Counted from the stretch's first letter, positions 51,621 through 60,190 are shown. The stretch: 64,000 nucleotides of DNA from Natranaeroarchaeum aerophilus (GCF_023638055.1 NZ_JAKRVY010000004.1:186001-250000), one strand, 5' to 3'. Notes: generated by a model not told the origin, from the letters alone. Translations and numbers: made by a program.

Positions 51621-52175
51621 ATGCCGAGCGAACGCGAGAAGATGGTGGCAGGCGAGATGTACGACCCCGAAGATCAGGATCTGAGGGATGCACACAGACA
51701 CGCCCGGCGGCTCGCCGACGAGTACAACCGGACGATCATCGACGACGAGGAGCGCGCCCTCGAACTGCTGGAGGAGTTGTTCGGTTCGACCGGCGAGGAT
51801 CCCTATATTGAACCCGACCTCCGCTGTGATTACGGGTTCAACATCCACGTCGGCGACGACTTCTTCGCGAACGCGAACTGCGTCTTTCTGGACGTCTGTC
51901 CGATCGAGTTCGGCGACGACTGTATGCTGGGACCGGCCGTGCAGGTGTACACCGCGACCCACCCCGTCGACGCCGAGGAGCGCACGGCGGGGCTCGAATA
52001 CGGCAAGCCCGTGACGGTCGGCGACGACGCCTGGATCGGCGGCAACGCGGTGCTCAACCCCGGCGTGACGATCGGTGACGGCGTCGTGATTGGCTCCGGC
52101 GCGGTTGTCACCGAGGACGTGCCGGACAATGTTGTCGTGGCTGGGAACCCGGCAGAGATCGTCAAAGAGCTCTGA
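51621..52175 (+). CDS. Maltose/galactoside O-acetyltransferase (LacA/Maa/NodL type)
   Basis: A 184-aa left-handed beta-helix acetyltransferase. The start [18 protein letters not shown] is the classic family N-terminus. [19 protein letters not shown] and the catalytic His in [12 protein letters not shown] follow, then hexapeptide repeats to the end ([16 protein letters not shown]-like, [17 protein letters not shown]). It acetylates sugars with acetyl-CoA. It is convergent with ipk and has no sugar gene neighbour. Confidence 0.94.
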   Translation: MPSEREKMVAGEMYDPEDQDLRDAHRHARRLADEYNRTIIDDEERALELLEELFGSTGEDPYIEPDLRCDYGFNIHVGDDFFANANCVFLDVCPIEFGDDCMLGPAVQVYTATHPVDAEERTAGLEYGKPVTVGDDAWIGGNAVLNPGVTIGDGVVIGSGAVVTEDVPDNVVVAGNPAEIVKEL

Positions 52176-52192
52176 GCACTCGACAGCTCAGA

Positions 52193-52933
52193 TCAATCGA
52201 TTGTCGTCCCGACCCGATCGCCAGCGAGGAACGGACCGACCGAATCAAGGTCGAAGATCGAGGCCTCGACGTCGAGTTCGAGCAAGGCCCGGACCTTCCC
52301 GGCCATCCCGCCGGTCACGTCGGTCGCGTCACTTGCGCCAAGCACCTCCGCGACGTCCTCATACGCCTCGATCCGGGAGATGACGGCATCATCATTATCG
52401 AGTACGCCCGGAACGGCGGAACAGAGCCCGACCCGGTCGGCGTCAACGCTCGCCGCCAGTTCGACGACCAGCTCGTCGCCGCTCACGACGGTCACCCCCT
52501 CGCCCGTGTGGCCGATCACGTCGCCGTGGAGTACGGGGACGAAGCCCTCGCCGAGCAGCGTTCGGACCTGCTGGACGGGCAAGGTCAACTCACCGCCCGT
52601 ATCACGGCTCGCGGCCGAAAGCGGGTGGACGGGAACTGCGGGGACGTCGTGCTCGCGAAGCCGTCGCAGGACGAACTTGTTGAGGGTCTTCATCGCGCCG
52701 TGGATCGCGAGAACGCCGTCGGCATCTCGCGTTCCCTCGGTAGTCGAGACGCCGTAGTCGGCGGCGTTCGGGTGGCCGAAGCTCCCGCCGCCGTGGACGA
52801 CGACCAGACCGTCGAGATCATCGACGGCATCACCGATGGCGGCCGCTGCGGCGTCGAGTGACTCGCCGTCGACTGTCTCCTCACGGTCCTTGTCGGTGAC
52901 GACGCTCCCACCCAGTTTCAGGACGACCGTCAT
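52193..52933 (-). CDS. ipk: Isopentenyl phosphate kinase
   Basis: A 246-aa amino-acid-kinase-fold enzyme converting isopentenyl phosphate to IPP in the archaeal mevalonate pathway. KLGGSVVTDKD is the ATP loop and VVHGGGSFGHP holds the substrate His. DVTGGMAGKVRALLEL is a later conserved block. It overlaps mevalonate kinase by ATGA (52930-52933), so the two are coupled. RNase J and the prenyl synthase normally follow, but about 2.8 kb of other genes intervene here. Confidence 0.95.
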   Translation of the reverse strand: MTVVLKLGGSVVTDKDREETVDGESLDAAAAAIGDAVDDLDGLVVVHGGGSFGHPNAADYGVSTTEGTRDADGVLAIHGAMKTLNKFVLRRLREHDVPAVPVHPLSAASRDTGGELTLPVQQVRTLLGEGFVPVLHGDVIGHTGEGVTVVSGDELVVELAASVDADRVGLCSAVPGVLDNDDAVISRIEAYEDVAEVLGASDATDVTGGMAGKVRALLELDVEASIFDLDSVGPFLAGDRVGTTID

Positions 52934-53919
52934 TGTTCCTCCAGACGGACGCCCTCACGATCGAGCCCGGCCCGGAACGTCTCCTCACAGCCCGGCGTGA
53001 ACCGCAGTGCCGTCTCGGTCTCCTCGCTGTCGTCGAGTGCGACGATACAACCGCCGCCGCCTGCACCGGTGAGTTTCGCGCCGTACGCTCCCGCATCACG
53101 GGCGGCCCACACCATGTTGTCGAGTGATCTGGAGGAGACGCCGAGCGCTTCGAGTAGCCCGTGGTTGAAGTCCATCAGTTCGCCGAGGCGCTCGATATCC
53201 CCCTCGGCCAGCGAGCGCTCGCCCTCGCGCACAATATCGCCGATCGCCGCGACCGTATTCGCGGCGAAGCCGTAGGTCTCCCGGAGTTCGCGGACACCCG
53301 CGACGAGCTCGCCGGTGTCGCCCGCGCCGCCGTCGAAGCCGACCACGATCGGTAGGTCCGGCGCGTCAATGGCCCGGCAGTCGTCGCCCTCCACACGGAC
53401 CGCGCCGCCCATCGCCGAGCAGAACGTATCCGCACGCGAGGCCTGCCCCTCCTGGACCTCGTACTCGGCCTGAAACGCCCGGTCGGCGATCTCTTCGGCT
53501 TCCAGTTCGACGCAGAGTTCGCGCGTCGCCGCGTCGATACCGGCCACCGTTACGGCTGCCGACGAGCCGAGTCCAGCACCCAGCGGAATGTCGCTCTCGA
53601 TAGTAATATCGAAGCCAGCGTCCGGAGCGTCCGCCGCGTCTCTGGCCTGTCGAACTGCCGCGTCCACGTAGCCCATCGCGGCCTGAATCAGCGACTCGGA
53701 GACGTCGATGTCGGGCGCTGCGTCGGTCGCGCCGCTGTACTCGACCGTGAAGCCGTCCAGACTCAGATCGTCGGCGTGGACGCGGAGATGGCTGTCCTCG
53801 CGCTGTTCGACCGTCACCCGCGCCCGGCGCTCGATCGCACACGGCACTGCGGGTTCGCCGTACACAACGGCGTGTTCCCCGAACAGGTAGATCTTCCCGG
53901 GAGCGCTCGAAGTCGTCAT
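52930..53919 (-). CDS. mvk: Mevalonate kinase
   Basis: A 329-aa GHMP kinase phosphorylating mevalonate. PGKIYLFGEHAVVYGEPA is motif 1, IPLGAGLGSSAAVTVAG motif 2 and AKLTGAGGGGCIVAL motif 3. The start MTTSSAPGKIY is fixed by the family N-terminus, since the upstream in-frame extension is unrelated. It is the first gene of the mvk-ipk pair. The toxin-antitoxin operon diverges from it. Confidence 0.95.
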   Translation of the reverse strand: MTTSSAPGKIYLFGEHAVVYGEPAVPCAIERRARVTVEQREDSHLRVHADDLSLDGFTVEYSGATDAAPDIDVSESLIQAAMGYVDAAVRQARDAADAPDAGFDITIESDIPLGAGLGSSAAVTVAGIDAATRELCVELEAEEIADRAFQAEYEVQEGQASRADTFCSAMGGAVRVEGDDCRAIDAPDLPIVVGFDGGAGDTGELVAGVRELRETYGFAANTVAAIGDIVREGERSLAEGDIERLGELMDFNHGLLEALGVSSRSLDNMVWAARDAGAYGAKLTGAGGGGCIVALDDSEETETALRFTPGCEETFRAGLDREGVRLEEQ

Positions 53920-53989
53920 GGCTCTCCCTGCGTGTGCCGGTATTACAATGGTTGCGGAACAACCCGTGGCCAACGGGTGGTCGTCAGTG

Positions 53990-53997
53990 TTAATACT
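53990..53997 (+). promoter_or_regulatory. TATA box for the toxin-antitoxin operon
   Basis: TTAATACT lies about 30 bp before the antitoxin ATG at 54024, a plausible TATA box followed by the operator-like repeat. Confidence 0.45.
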
Positions 53998-54018
53998 GTA
54001 AGGATGTAACGTCCTAAC
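53998..54018. promoter_or_regulatory. Inverted repeat before the toxin-antitoxin start (candidate operator)
   Basis: GTAAGGA (53998-54004) and TCCTAAC (54012-54018) match at six of seven positions with a 7-bp spacer. The repeat sits between the TATA box and the antitoxin start, where the antitoxin or complex typically represses its own operon. Confidence 0.5.
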
Positions 54019-54023
54019 AGCCA

Positions 54024-54218
54024 ATGTCCGCCGACAAACGTATTCCGGTCACCGAGGAAACCCGGAAAGAACTACACGAGCTGAAAGAACCGGGGCAGAC
54101 GTACGATGACCTGCTCCAGGAACTCGCCCAGGCACGCCGTCGTGAAGACCTTGAGCGTCGGTTCCAGGAACTCGAAGGGCAAGACGGCGACGAACTAACC
54201 GCGCTCGAAGATGTCTGA
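54024..54218 (+). CDS. Antitoxin of a RelE-type toxin-antitoxin pair
   Basis: A 64-aa protein starting MSADKRIPVTEETRKELHEL, a short strand-helix DNA-binding start like ribbon-helix-helix antitoxins. It is followed by a long charged helix (DDLLQELAQARRREDLERRFQ) that can wrap the toxin. Its last 8 bp overlap the toxin gene, the usual TA order. Its probable role is neutralisation of the toxin and repression of the operon. Confidence 0.85.
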   Translation: MSADKRIPVTEETRKELHELKEPGQTYDDLLQELAQARRREDLERRFQELEGQDGDELTALEDV

Positions 54219-54504
54219 GTACGACGTGTTACTCGGCGAGGATGCGAGCGAGTTCCTCCCGGTAGCTGATGACAAGACCACCAGAGTCTGCAAAGAGAAG
54301 CTCGGCTATCTCGCCGACAATCCCTACCCTGGGCGAGGTCGCGGAGACAAAGAGAAGCTTCCGATCGACGGTCGCCGTGATCGGTTTCGAATGCACATTT
54401 CGCGGACGTACACGGCGATTTACACTGTAATCGAGGACGATCGTGAAGTCCGCGTTCTCGAAATCCTACCGATCGACGACGCGCACAAACGGTACGGGTT
54501 CTGA
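54211..54504 (+). CDS. RelE/ParE-family toxin
   Basis: A 97-aa RelE/ParE fold protein starting MSEYDVLLGEDASEFL. Conserved elements near the end are RRDRFRMHISRTYTAIY and EVRVLEILPIDDAHKRYGF, with basic Arg and Tyr residues suited to RNA contact. RelE toxins cut mRNA on the ribosome; ParE toxins hit gyrase, and sequence alone does not settle it. It overlaps the antitoxin start-to-stop by 8 bp. Confidence 0.88.
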   Translation: MSEYDVLLGEDASEFLPVADDKTTRVCKEKLGYLADNPYPGRGRGDKEKLPIDGRRDRFRMHISRTYTAIYTVIEDDREVRVLEILPIDDAHKRYGF

Positions 54505-54514
54505 AAGTCCCTGT

Positions 54515-55483
54515 TCACTGCAGCCCGAGCGCCTCAGCGAGAGTATACCCGACCTCGACGTCGTACTCCTGTGCGGCCTCGAATGCCTCTCTGGCCTCGT
54601 TCTGATACTGCTCAGCGTCGACGAGGCTGCCGTCGTCTCGTGCTTTGACCTCCTCTGCGAACAACCTCGCTGCCTCTCCGTAGTACCGAGTGAAGCTCTC
54701 GGCCTCGCCGAGCAACTCGACAGCACCGTCCGCTTCGATAGATTCGGCGTCTTCGCGCATCTCGACCAGTTCCGCGTGGGACCAGTCGTAGTGCTCTGCT
54801 GCCTGTTCGAACGGTTCTATGGCCGCTTCCCACTCCTGATCTCCGCGATATTCTATCCCCTCATTAAAGCGGCTCGTCCCCTCGTTGATCCGCCCCACCG
54901 TCTCACGATACCGCTCGTGGATGTCGACGCGCGTCTCGTAGTCCGGGATCCGGTCGGCCGGATCCGCGGACATGATCGACTGTGGCTCGTCGTCGTGGCC
55001 CAGTCCGAGCGTGTGGCCGAGTTCGTGTTTGATCGTGACGAGCGTGAGGTCGTCGGAAAACCCGTCCTTGATCTCGACGCGCGCAGTTTCGGGGGCGCTG
55101 CCGGTGATGACAGGCGCACACCCGACGGCCTCCTGATCGTGGCCCTCGACCGAACACGTCTGGACGTCCTCGACCAGTTCGACCACGATGTCAGCGTCCT
55201 CGTGATCATCAAGCGTCGGTTCGAAGGTGTACTCGATCTCGTAGCCCGCGTACTCCTCGCTGTGATCCTCCCAGTAAACCATGGCATCGAGCAGCAGCCC
55301 CTCGAACCCCTCCCTGCCGACCTCGGTCTGATCGTCGAGGGTAACGGTTACCGGTAGGTTGGCCCAGGGGCGATCGGGACCCGTCGCCGCGGAGATGCGC
55401 TCGCCAGCCTCTTCCAGTTCAGTGCAGCCAGCGGCCCCGGCACAGACAGCGCCGACGGAGAGCAGTAGTGTTCGGCGGTTCAC
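54515..55483 (-). CDS. Tat-exported lipoprotein metalloprotease (metzincin-like)
   Basis: A 322-aa precursor with MNRRTLLL and a lipobox ending at Cys20 (GAAGC), so it is anchored outside the cell. It holds a zinc protease site, HELGHTLGLGH (H153, E154, H157, H163), with a Met-turn SIMS (Met171) typical of metzincins such as matrixins. The final 130 or so residues form a helical region with repeated Glu/Ala segments. Extracellular protein cutting is likely. It is divergent from the J-domain gene across a 22-bp repeat array. Confidence 0.9.
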   Translation of the reverse strand: MNRRTLLLSVGAVCAGAAGCTELEEAGERISAATGPDRPWANLPVTVTLDDQTEVGREGFEGLLLDAMVYWEDHSEEYAGYEIEYTFEPTLDDHEDADIVVELVEDVQTCSVEGHDQEAVGCAPVITGSAPETARVEIKDGFSDDLTLVTIKHELGHTLGLGHDDEPQSIMSADPADRIPDYETRVDIHERYRETVGRINEGTSRFNEGIEYRGDQEWEAAIEPFEQAAEHYDWSHAELVEMREDAESIEADGAVELLGEAESFTRYYGEAARLFAEEVKARDDGSLVDAEQYQNEAREAFEAAQEYDVEVGYTLAEALGLQ

Positions 55484-55570
55484 GGTGGCTCCTAGAACTT
55501 GGCGAGGAGATAATTGAGTGTTGCGGCCGGGCTGTTCGACCGAATATCGACGTCGGCACCTTACTATTGA

Positions 55571-55658
55571 ATTCGAAGTAATACACTACGGATTTCGAAG
55601 CTATTGACTACAGATATTGAAGTAATTTGCTTCGTATTTCGAAGTAAAATGCTTAGAA
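55571..55658. repeat. Four tandem 22-bp repeats in a divergent promoter region
   Basis: Units at 55571-55592, 55593-55614, 55615-55636 and 55637-55658 share a TTCGAAGTAAT core with CTAC or CTTC near the end. No spacer separates them, so this is not a CRISPR. A 22-bp period is two helical turns, so identical protein-binding faces would align. The array lies between the metalloprotease start (55483) and the J-domain protein start (55760). Confidence 0.85.
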
Positions 55659-55759
55659 AATTGTAGTCTTGTGACTGTCGAATCCATCCGACCGCGTCTC
55701 AGATCTGGTATCGTTGCCGCGCCCGAGACGTTCATTAGTATCCAACGCGTATCCGGGGC

Positions 55760-56362
55760 GTGGTCTGGCAGACACTCGCTGCGCTCCCCGACTGGCTCGT
55801 CGCTGGCGTCGCCCTCGCGGGGGTGTTTTCGGTAATCGTGGCCGGGATCTTCCTCGCCGGACAGCGTCTGATACCGTCATCGACGGGCCAGCGAAAGCGA
55901 CGAACCGACGGGAGTGGCGATGGGATGGCACGTCGCCGCGCCGAGATCAGACACTACTTCGATGCTATCGGAGAGCGCTACGAGGAGGGGCGGACAGTCG
56001 ACGATCAGTACGTCGATTTTTACCTGCCGAGGCGGGGGGTTGCGGTGACGTTCGACGCGCACGTCTACTTCCAGCTCCGGTCGAACGATGTCGAAGCGGT
56101 GCTGGTCGAGCACGAACTGCCGGGCATTGCGCTCGGGAGCAGGCTCCCCTTCGAGACGCCAACCGTGACGATTGACCGATCCGAGGGCGTCCCAACCGGG
56201 GCCTTCACGGAACTGGGCCTATCGACAGACGCGGAGATCAAGGAGATCGAGCGGGCATACCGAAACCGTGTGATGGATGTCCACCCCGACCACGGCGGCG
56301 ACAGCGAGGAGTTCAGACGATTACAGGAGGCATACGACGCCGCGAAAGAGCACGCGAGTTGA
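55760..56362 (+). CDS. Membrane-anchored J-domain protein, GTG start
   Basis: A 200-aa protein. A signal-anchor helix (WLVAGVALAGVFSVIVAGIFLAG) lies in the first 35 residues, a middle beta domain follows (VDFYLPRRGVAVTFDAHVYF), and a C-terminal J-like domain (EIKEIERAYRNRVMDVHPDHGGD) carries the HPD tripeptide. J domains stimulate Hsp70 ATPase. The GTG start is supported by a TATA-like CATTAGTATC about 20-25 bp upstream. Next to a metalloprotease lipoprotein, a role in envelope protein quality is conceivable. Confidence 0.87.
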   Translation: MVWQTLAALPDWLVAGVALAGVFSVIVAGIFLAGQRLIPSSTGQRKRRTDGSGDGMARRRAEIRHYFDAIGERYEEGRTVDDQYVDFYLPRRGVAVTFDAHVYFQLRSNDVEAVLVEHELPGIALGSRLPFETPTVTIDRSEGVPTGAFTELGLSTDAEIKEIERAYRNRVMDVHPDHGGDSEEFRRLQEAYDAAKEHAS

Positions 56363-56364
56363 CC

Positions 56365-57144
56365 CTATAGCTCCGACACTTCGTACCCGACTTCCGCATC
56401 CCGTAGCGCGTCCGTTACGCGCCCGACGTTGTCGGTGGTCGATGCCACGAGAACGTCCAGTCCCCGACTTGCGGCATCGACTGCAACCTCGCCAGCGGCG
56501 AACCGCGTGTCGATATCGACGTCTGCACCGCGCAGTGCGACGACCGCTTCGACGCCCGCAGCGGTCACGATATCGGCGCTCGACGAACGCTCGGCGAGTG
56601 CAGAAGAATCGACGGCACGGCTCCCGCCCGACCGGACCGGCGGGATCTGGAGAACGGTGACGTCACCGGGATCGAGATCGATGATCCCCTCGAAGCCGGT
56701 GACGCCAACGTCCTCACCCGCGTCCGCGTCCGTCGTTGCGACGCCGGTGGCTGGCCCCGATTCCCCCGGCGTCGCACGCAACAGGCCGTCTTCGACAGTT
56801 AACGTGACACTTTCACCCTCATCGATCACAGCAGCGGCAATCGCGGCGTCTTCCTGTACATTACCGAGGATATCTTCGGTGACGTGATCGGCGAAACGGC
56901 GCACGTCGGCTGCCTCGGAGAGGAGCCAGTCGACGCCCTCTTTGGTGATCCGATAGCGCGACCTGCCCTCCTTCTCAACGAGGTCATCGTCGACGAGCTC
57001 GCGGATATACTCGCTCACCGCCTGGCTCGTCACGCCGACGGCGTCGGCGATCTCGCCCTGACTTACCGCGGGTTGTCGGTCCGCTATTTCGACGAGGATG
57101 CGAAATCGTGTCGCGGACCGTTTGTTTTCGAGGACGTCGGACAT
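56365..57144 (-). CDS. MarR-like winged-helix regulator with C-terminal ligand-type domain
   Basis: A 259-aa regulator starting MSDVLENKRSATRF. The N-terminal winged helix is VSQGEIADAVGVTSQAVSEYIRELVDDDLVEKEG. The rest is a regulatory domain of a type seen in haloarchaeal MarR-like proteins (DUF7839-like), with TPGESGPATGVATTD and DPGDVTVLQIPPVRSGGSRAVD. It is divergent from archaeosortase A and may control it. Ligand unknown. It converges with the J-domain gene. Confidence 0.85.
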   Translation of the reverse strand: MSDVLENKRSATRFRILVEIADRQPAVSQGEIADAVGVTSQAVSEYIRELVDDDLVEKEGRSRYRITKEGVDWLLSEAADVRRFADHVTEDILGNVQEDAAIAAAVIDEGESVTLTVEDGLLRATPGESGPATGVATTDADAGEDVGVTGFEGIIDLDPGDVTVLQIPPVRSGGSRAVDSSALAERSSSADIVTAAGVEAVVALRGADVDIDTRFAAGEVAVDAASRGLDVLVASTTDNVGRVTDALRDAEVGYEVSEL

Positions 57145-57256
57145 ATCCACACGGTTACCACGCAGCAGTAAAAAAACACCACGGTGTCGGCGTCTCACCC
57201 GACCGATCGGTCGTCATCGGCGGTCGTGTGTTGGCCGGTCCCGGTCCCGATAGGCC

Positions 57257-57264
57257 TATGTTTA
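57257..57264 (+). promoter_or_regulatory. TATA box for artA
   Basis: TATGTTTA is centred about 26 bp before the GTG at 57286. This spacing supports a leaderless GTG-start transcript and argues against the upstream in-frame start at 57184. Confidence 0.5.
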
Positions 57265-57285
57265 AGCGGAGACTACCGGGGACCA

Positions 57286-58227
57286 GTGACAGTAGCTTCG
57301 AGTACCCCGCTCGTGGTCGACGCGTTCACGTCGTTCGATCCGACGGCCCACTTCGTCTGGGTCGCCATCGGTGCGTTCCTGCTGACGGCCGCACTCGACT
57401 TCGCGGGCAACAGGACACAGGCCCGGTACGCCGGCAGTGTTGCGTGGGCGCTGTTCGGCGTCTTCTGGCTGACGATGGTGCCGTACTTTTACTACGACGC
57501 GCAAAGCCCTCTCCAGACGATCCTCAGCCTCGCCGGACTACCACTGTGTGTCTACACCGGATATCTGCTGTACGGTGGGCGTGATTCGCTGTTGACCCTG
57601 ACGCGTGCCGTCGGGTTGATGGGTATCATCTATCTGCCCTTCACGACGATCGAGCCGCTGAAGATGTGGCTCATCGAGACCGTGACGATCCAGTCTCACA
57701 TGGGGATGCAACTGCTCGGCTACTCGCCGGGGATCGAGGAAGGAATGAACGGCTACCAGAGCCGTTTTGCGTTCGAGGGCTATTCGACGTACATCGTGCT
57801 GGCGTGCACCGGGATCGGGAGCATCTCGATCTTTGGGGGGCTGATCGCCGCAGTCCGCGCACCGCTTCGCCGAAAGCTCGCCGCGTTCGCGGTGGCAGTC
57901 GGCGTGATCTGGATCCTCAACCTCGCCCGGAACGTCTTCGTCGGCCTCGCCGCCCCGCTCGGCTGGTTCGATTACGGCGTCTTCAACACGATTACGGTGA
58001 CGCTCGCGGGTGAAGGGATGCGAACCTCCTTTTTCGTCTCCCATCACCTGATCTCCCAGACGCTCTCGATCGTCGCGCTCGTCGGCATCACCCTGCTCGT
58101 CGTCCGCATCGTCCCCGAGCTGTTCGACGTGCTCGACGACCTGCTGTATATCCTGACCGGCGACGAGTACGATCTTCGCGCCGACCTCGGGATGGAGCCT
58201 GTTATGACGGATGGCGGGGACGACTGA
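57286..58227 (+). CDS. artA: Archaeosortase A
   Basis: A 313-aa polytopic membrane peptidase/transferase that cleaves the C-terminal PGF-CTERM signal of surface proteins and links them to lipid. The catalytic Cys is C174 in VLACTGIGS and the Arg is R215 in NLARNVF, in the spacing of known ArtA; another Arg lies in GMRTSFF. At least seven helices are visible. I take the leaderless GTG start at 57286, since the extension from 57184 adds a Cys/Pro-rich stretch. Confidence 0.93.
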   Translation: MTVASSTPLVVDAFTSFDPTAHFVWVAIGAFLLTAALDFAGNRTQARYAGSVAWALFGVFWLTMVPYFYYDAQSPLQTILSLAGLPLCVYTGYLLYGGRDSLLTLTRAVGLMGIIYLPFTTIEPLKMWLIETVTIQSHMGMQLLGYSPGIEEGMNGYQSRFAFEGYSTYIVLACTGIGSISIFGGLIAAVRAPLRRKLAAFAVAVGVIWILNLARNVFVGLAAPLGWFDYGVFNTITVTLAGEGMRTSFFVSHHLISQTLSIVALVGITLLVVRIVPELFDVLDDLLYILTGDEYDLRADLGMEPVMTDGGDD

Positions 58228-58909
58228 CCCGCAGGTCGGTCGGCGCTCCCTCTATTTCCCCGACGCCGACGCGCTCGTACTTGCTGACCTGCATATCGGC
58301 CGGGACGCCGCCTCGAACGTAGAGTTACCACTGGGCGAGCGTGGGGACCTGACCGAGCGTCTGGGGCAGCTGCTCGATGGCTTCGAGCCTGAAACTGTCG
58401 TCTTCGCGGGCGATATTCTGCACGCGTTCGACTCCGTGCCACTGCAGGCCGAGCGGACGCTCTCGACGCTCATTGAAACCGTCGAGAACACCGGTACGCG
58501 GCCGGTGCTGGTCGCCGGGAACCACGATCGGATGCTCGGTACAGTGTGGGACGGCGACACGGTCGAGGAACACTTGCTCGACGACGATCGGACTGTCGTC
58601 CTGCACGGGCACGAACCACCGACCGTAGACGCAGATCGGTACGTGATCGGTCACGACCATCCGGCCATCGAGATCGAGGGACAGCGTCGTCCGTGTCATC
58701 TCTTCGGTGAGGGCGTCTACGAGGGAAGTGACGTGTTCGTCCTGCCGGCGTTCAACAGGCTTGCACCGGGGATCCTTCTCAACCGGACACGCCAGTTAGG
58801 CTCCCCCCTCATCGACGATCCGGACGAGTTTCGGCCGATCGTCCGGGACGCCGACGCGGGAGAAACGTACCGGTTCCCGCCACTCTCCGAGTTCCGCCAG
58901 CTATTGTAA
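58211..58909 (+). CDS. Metallophosphoesterase, MJ0037-type
   Basis: A 232-aa calcineurin-like phosphoesterase. Metal motifs are in order: LADLHIGRDAAS (D-x-H), FAGDILHAF (GD), VAGNHDRML (GNHD), LHGHEPP and VIGHDHPAI. It is a hydrolase of phosphate mono- or diesters; archaeal members of this group are often near DNA-repair helicases, not here. The ATG overlaps artA by 17 bp, so they form one transcript. Confidence 0.92.
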   Translation: MAGTTDPQVGRRSLYFPDADALVLADLHIGRDAASNVELPLGERGDLTERLGQLLDGFEPETVVFAGDILHAFDSVPLQAERTLSTLIETVENTGTRPVLVAGNHDRMLGTVWDGDTVEEHLLDDDRTVVLHGHEPPTVDADRYVIGHDHPAIEIEGQRRPCHLFGEGVYEGSDVFVLPAFNRLAPGILLNRTRQLGSPLIDDPDEFRPIVRDADAGETYRFPPLSEFRQLL

Positions 58910-58918
58910 GAAAGAACG

Positions 58919-60190
58919 CTACAGTTCGCTCAGCACCGCCTGCGCCGCATCTTTGCCGCTTTCCATCGCCCCGTTGATCGAGGACCAGCGGGTGTACTCG
59001 CCCGCGAGGTAACATCGGCCCTCGGGCGCGTCGACGTTCGGCAGTTCCGACAGCGACCCGGGGGGTTGCTCGAACTGTGCGAAGGGGATCCGCTCGGTCC
59101 GGAGCAACTGGAAGTCGGGGAAGTTCTGCTCGGGATACCACGACGCGAGCGCCCGGCGAGTCAAGTCGTCGAGCCGTGCGTCGGCCTCCTCGCGGTCCCC
59201 GAGGAAGGTCGCACTGACCAGCTGTCGGTCGTCGGGCGCATGCTCGGGGGCGACCCCCGAGTTGACGAGCACCTGATTCGGCGCGTCGCTCTCGGCGTTG
59301 AGGATGAGCCGTTTGCCCGCGCCGAGATCCTTGCCCGCGGGCATCGAGTAGTACTGCGTGACACAGCCCCGGCCGGTGGTCGGGATGGACTCGACACCGG
59401 TTAGCTCCTGGGCGGTCGGCGGATCGGTCGCGACGATGACGGCGTCGGCGTCGCGGTCGTCCCCGTCGACAGTGACGGTCGCACCGTCGTCATCCGCCGC
59501 TATGGCCTCGACGTCGGCATCGAGCGTGATCGTTGCGCCCGATTCGCGCGCGTTATCGGCGAGTTGCTCCGGAATCGCCCCCATCCCCTCGGCGGGAACC
59601 GCGATCAGTCCCTCCGTTAGCATCTTGAAGGTGTACTCGAACACACGCGCGGAGTTCGAGAGCGATCGATCGAGCGTGATCCCCCCGTAGAATGGTGCGG
59701 CAAAGTTCTCGATGAACCCCTCGGAGAAGCCTCGATCGTCGAGATATTCACGGATCGACCGATCCGAGCCGCTGAAGATGGCGGTGTGGGACTTGTTGGC
59801 GAGTTCTCGGCGGAGTGTGAGGACGCGCAGTTTGTCCCGCGTTGTCACCTCACGGTTGAACAGCGAGTCCGTAAACGCCCCTGGATCGCGGAACGGATCC
59901 GACAGGATCGAGCGCTGGCCCTCGCGGGCGATACAGGCACCCGGCGTGAAGTGTCGCAGATCGAGCGCATCGAGGTCGAGTTCGCGCTGGACGGCCGGAT
60001 AAGCGGTGAAAAGCACCTGAAAGCCCCGATCGAACGTATACCCGTCTTCGTGGACCGTCCGGACGCGCCCGCCGACCTCGTCGCGTCGTTCCAGCAGTTC
60101 GACGTCGACCCCGGTCTCGGCGAGATGGCGCGCCGCAACGAGTCCGGCAAGCCCGCCACCCCCGACGAGCACCCGCTTCGTATCTGACAT
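58919..60190 (-). CDS. FAD-dependent amine-oxidase/phytoene-desaturase-like oxidoreductase
   Basis: A 423-aa flavoprotein with the ADP loop KRVLVGGGGLAGLVAARHLAE at the N-terminus, YTFDRGFQVLFTAYP, and the C-terminal YLAGEYTRWSSINGAMESGKDAA typical of the NAD(P)/FAD amine-oxidase/desaturase superfamily. The fold binds FAD tightly and oxidises a C-N or C-C bond. A carotenoid or isoprenoid substrate is plausible in a haloarchaeon but not shown. Convergent with the phosphoesterase. Confidence 0.93.
   Translation of the reverse strand: MSDTKRVLVGGGGLAGLVAARHLAETGVDVELLERRDEVGGRVRTVHEDGYTFDRGFQVLFTAYPAVQRELDLDALDLRHFTPGACIAREGQRSILSDPFRDPGAFTDSLFNREVTTRDKLRVLTLRRELANKSHTAIFSGSDRSIREYLDDRGFSEGFIENFAAPFYGGITLDRSLSNSARVFEYTFKMLTEGLIAVPAEGMGAIPEQLADNARESGATITLDADVEAIAADDDGATVTVDGDDRDADAVIVATDPPTAQELTGVESIPTTGRGCVTQYYSMPAGKDLGAGKRLILNAESDAPNQVLVNSGVAPEHAPDDRQLVSATFLGDREEADARLDDLTRRALASWYPEQNFPDFQLLRTERIPFAQFEQPPGSLSELPNVDAPEGRCYLAGEYTRWSSINGAMESGKDAAQAVLSEL

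Noticed and set aside
55571-55658. CRISPR-like repeats
   Set aside because: The 22-bp units are contiguous with no spacers, so this is a tandem repeat.
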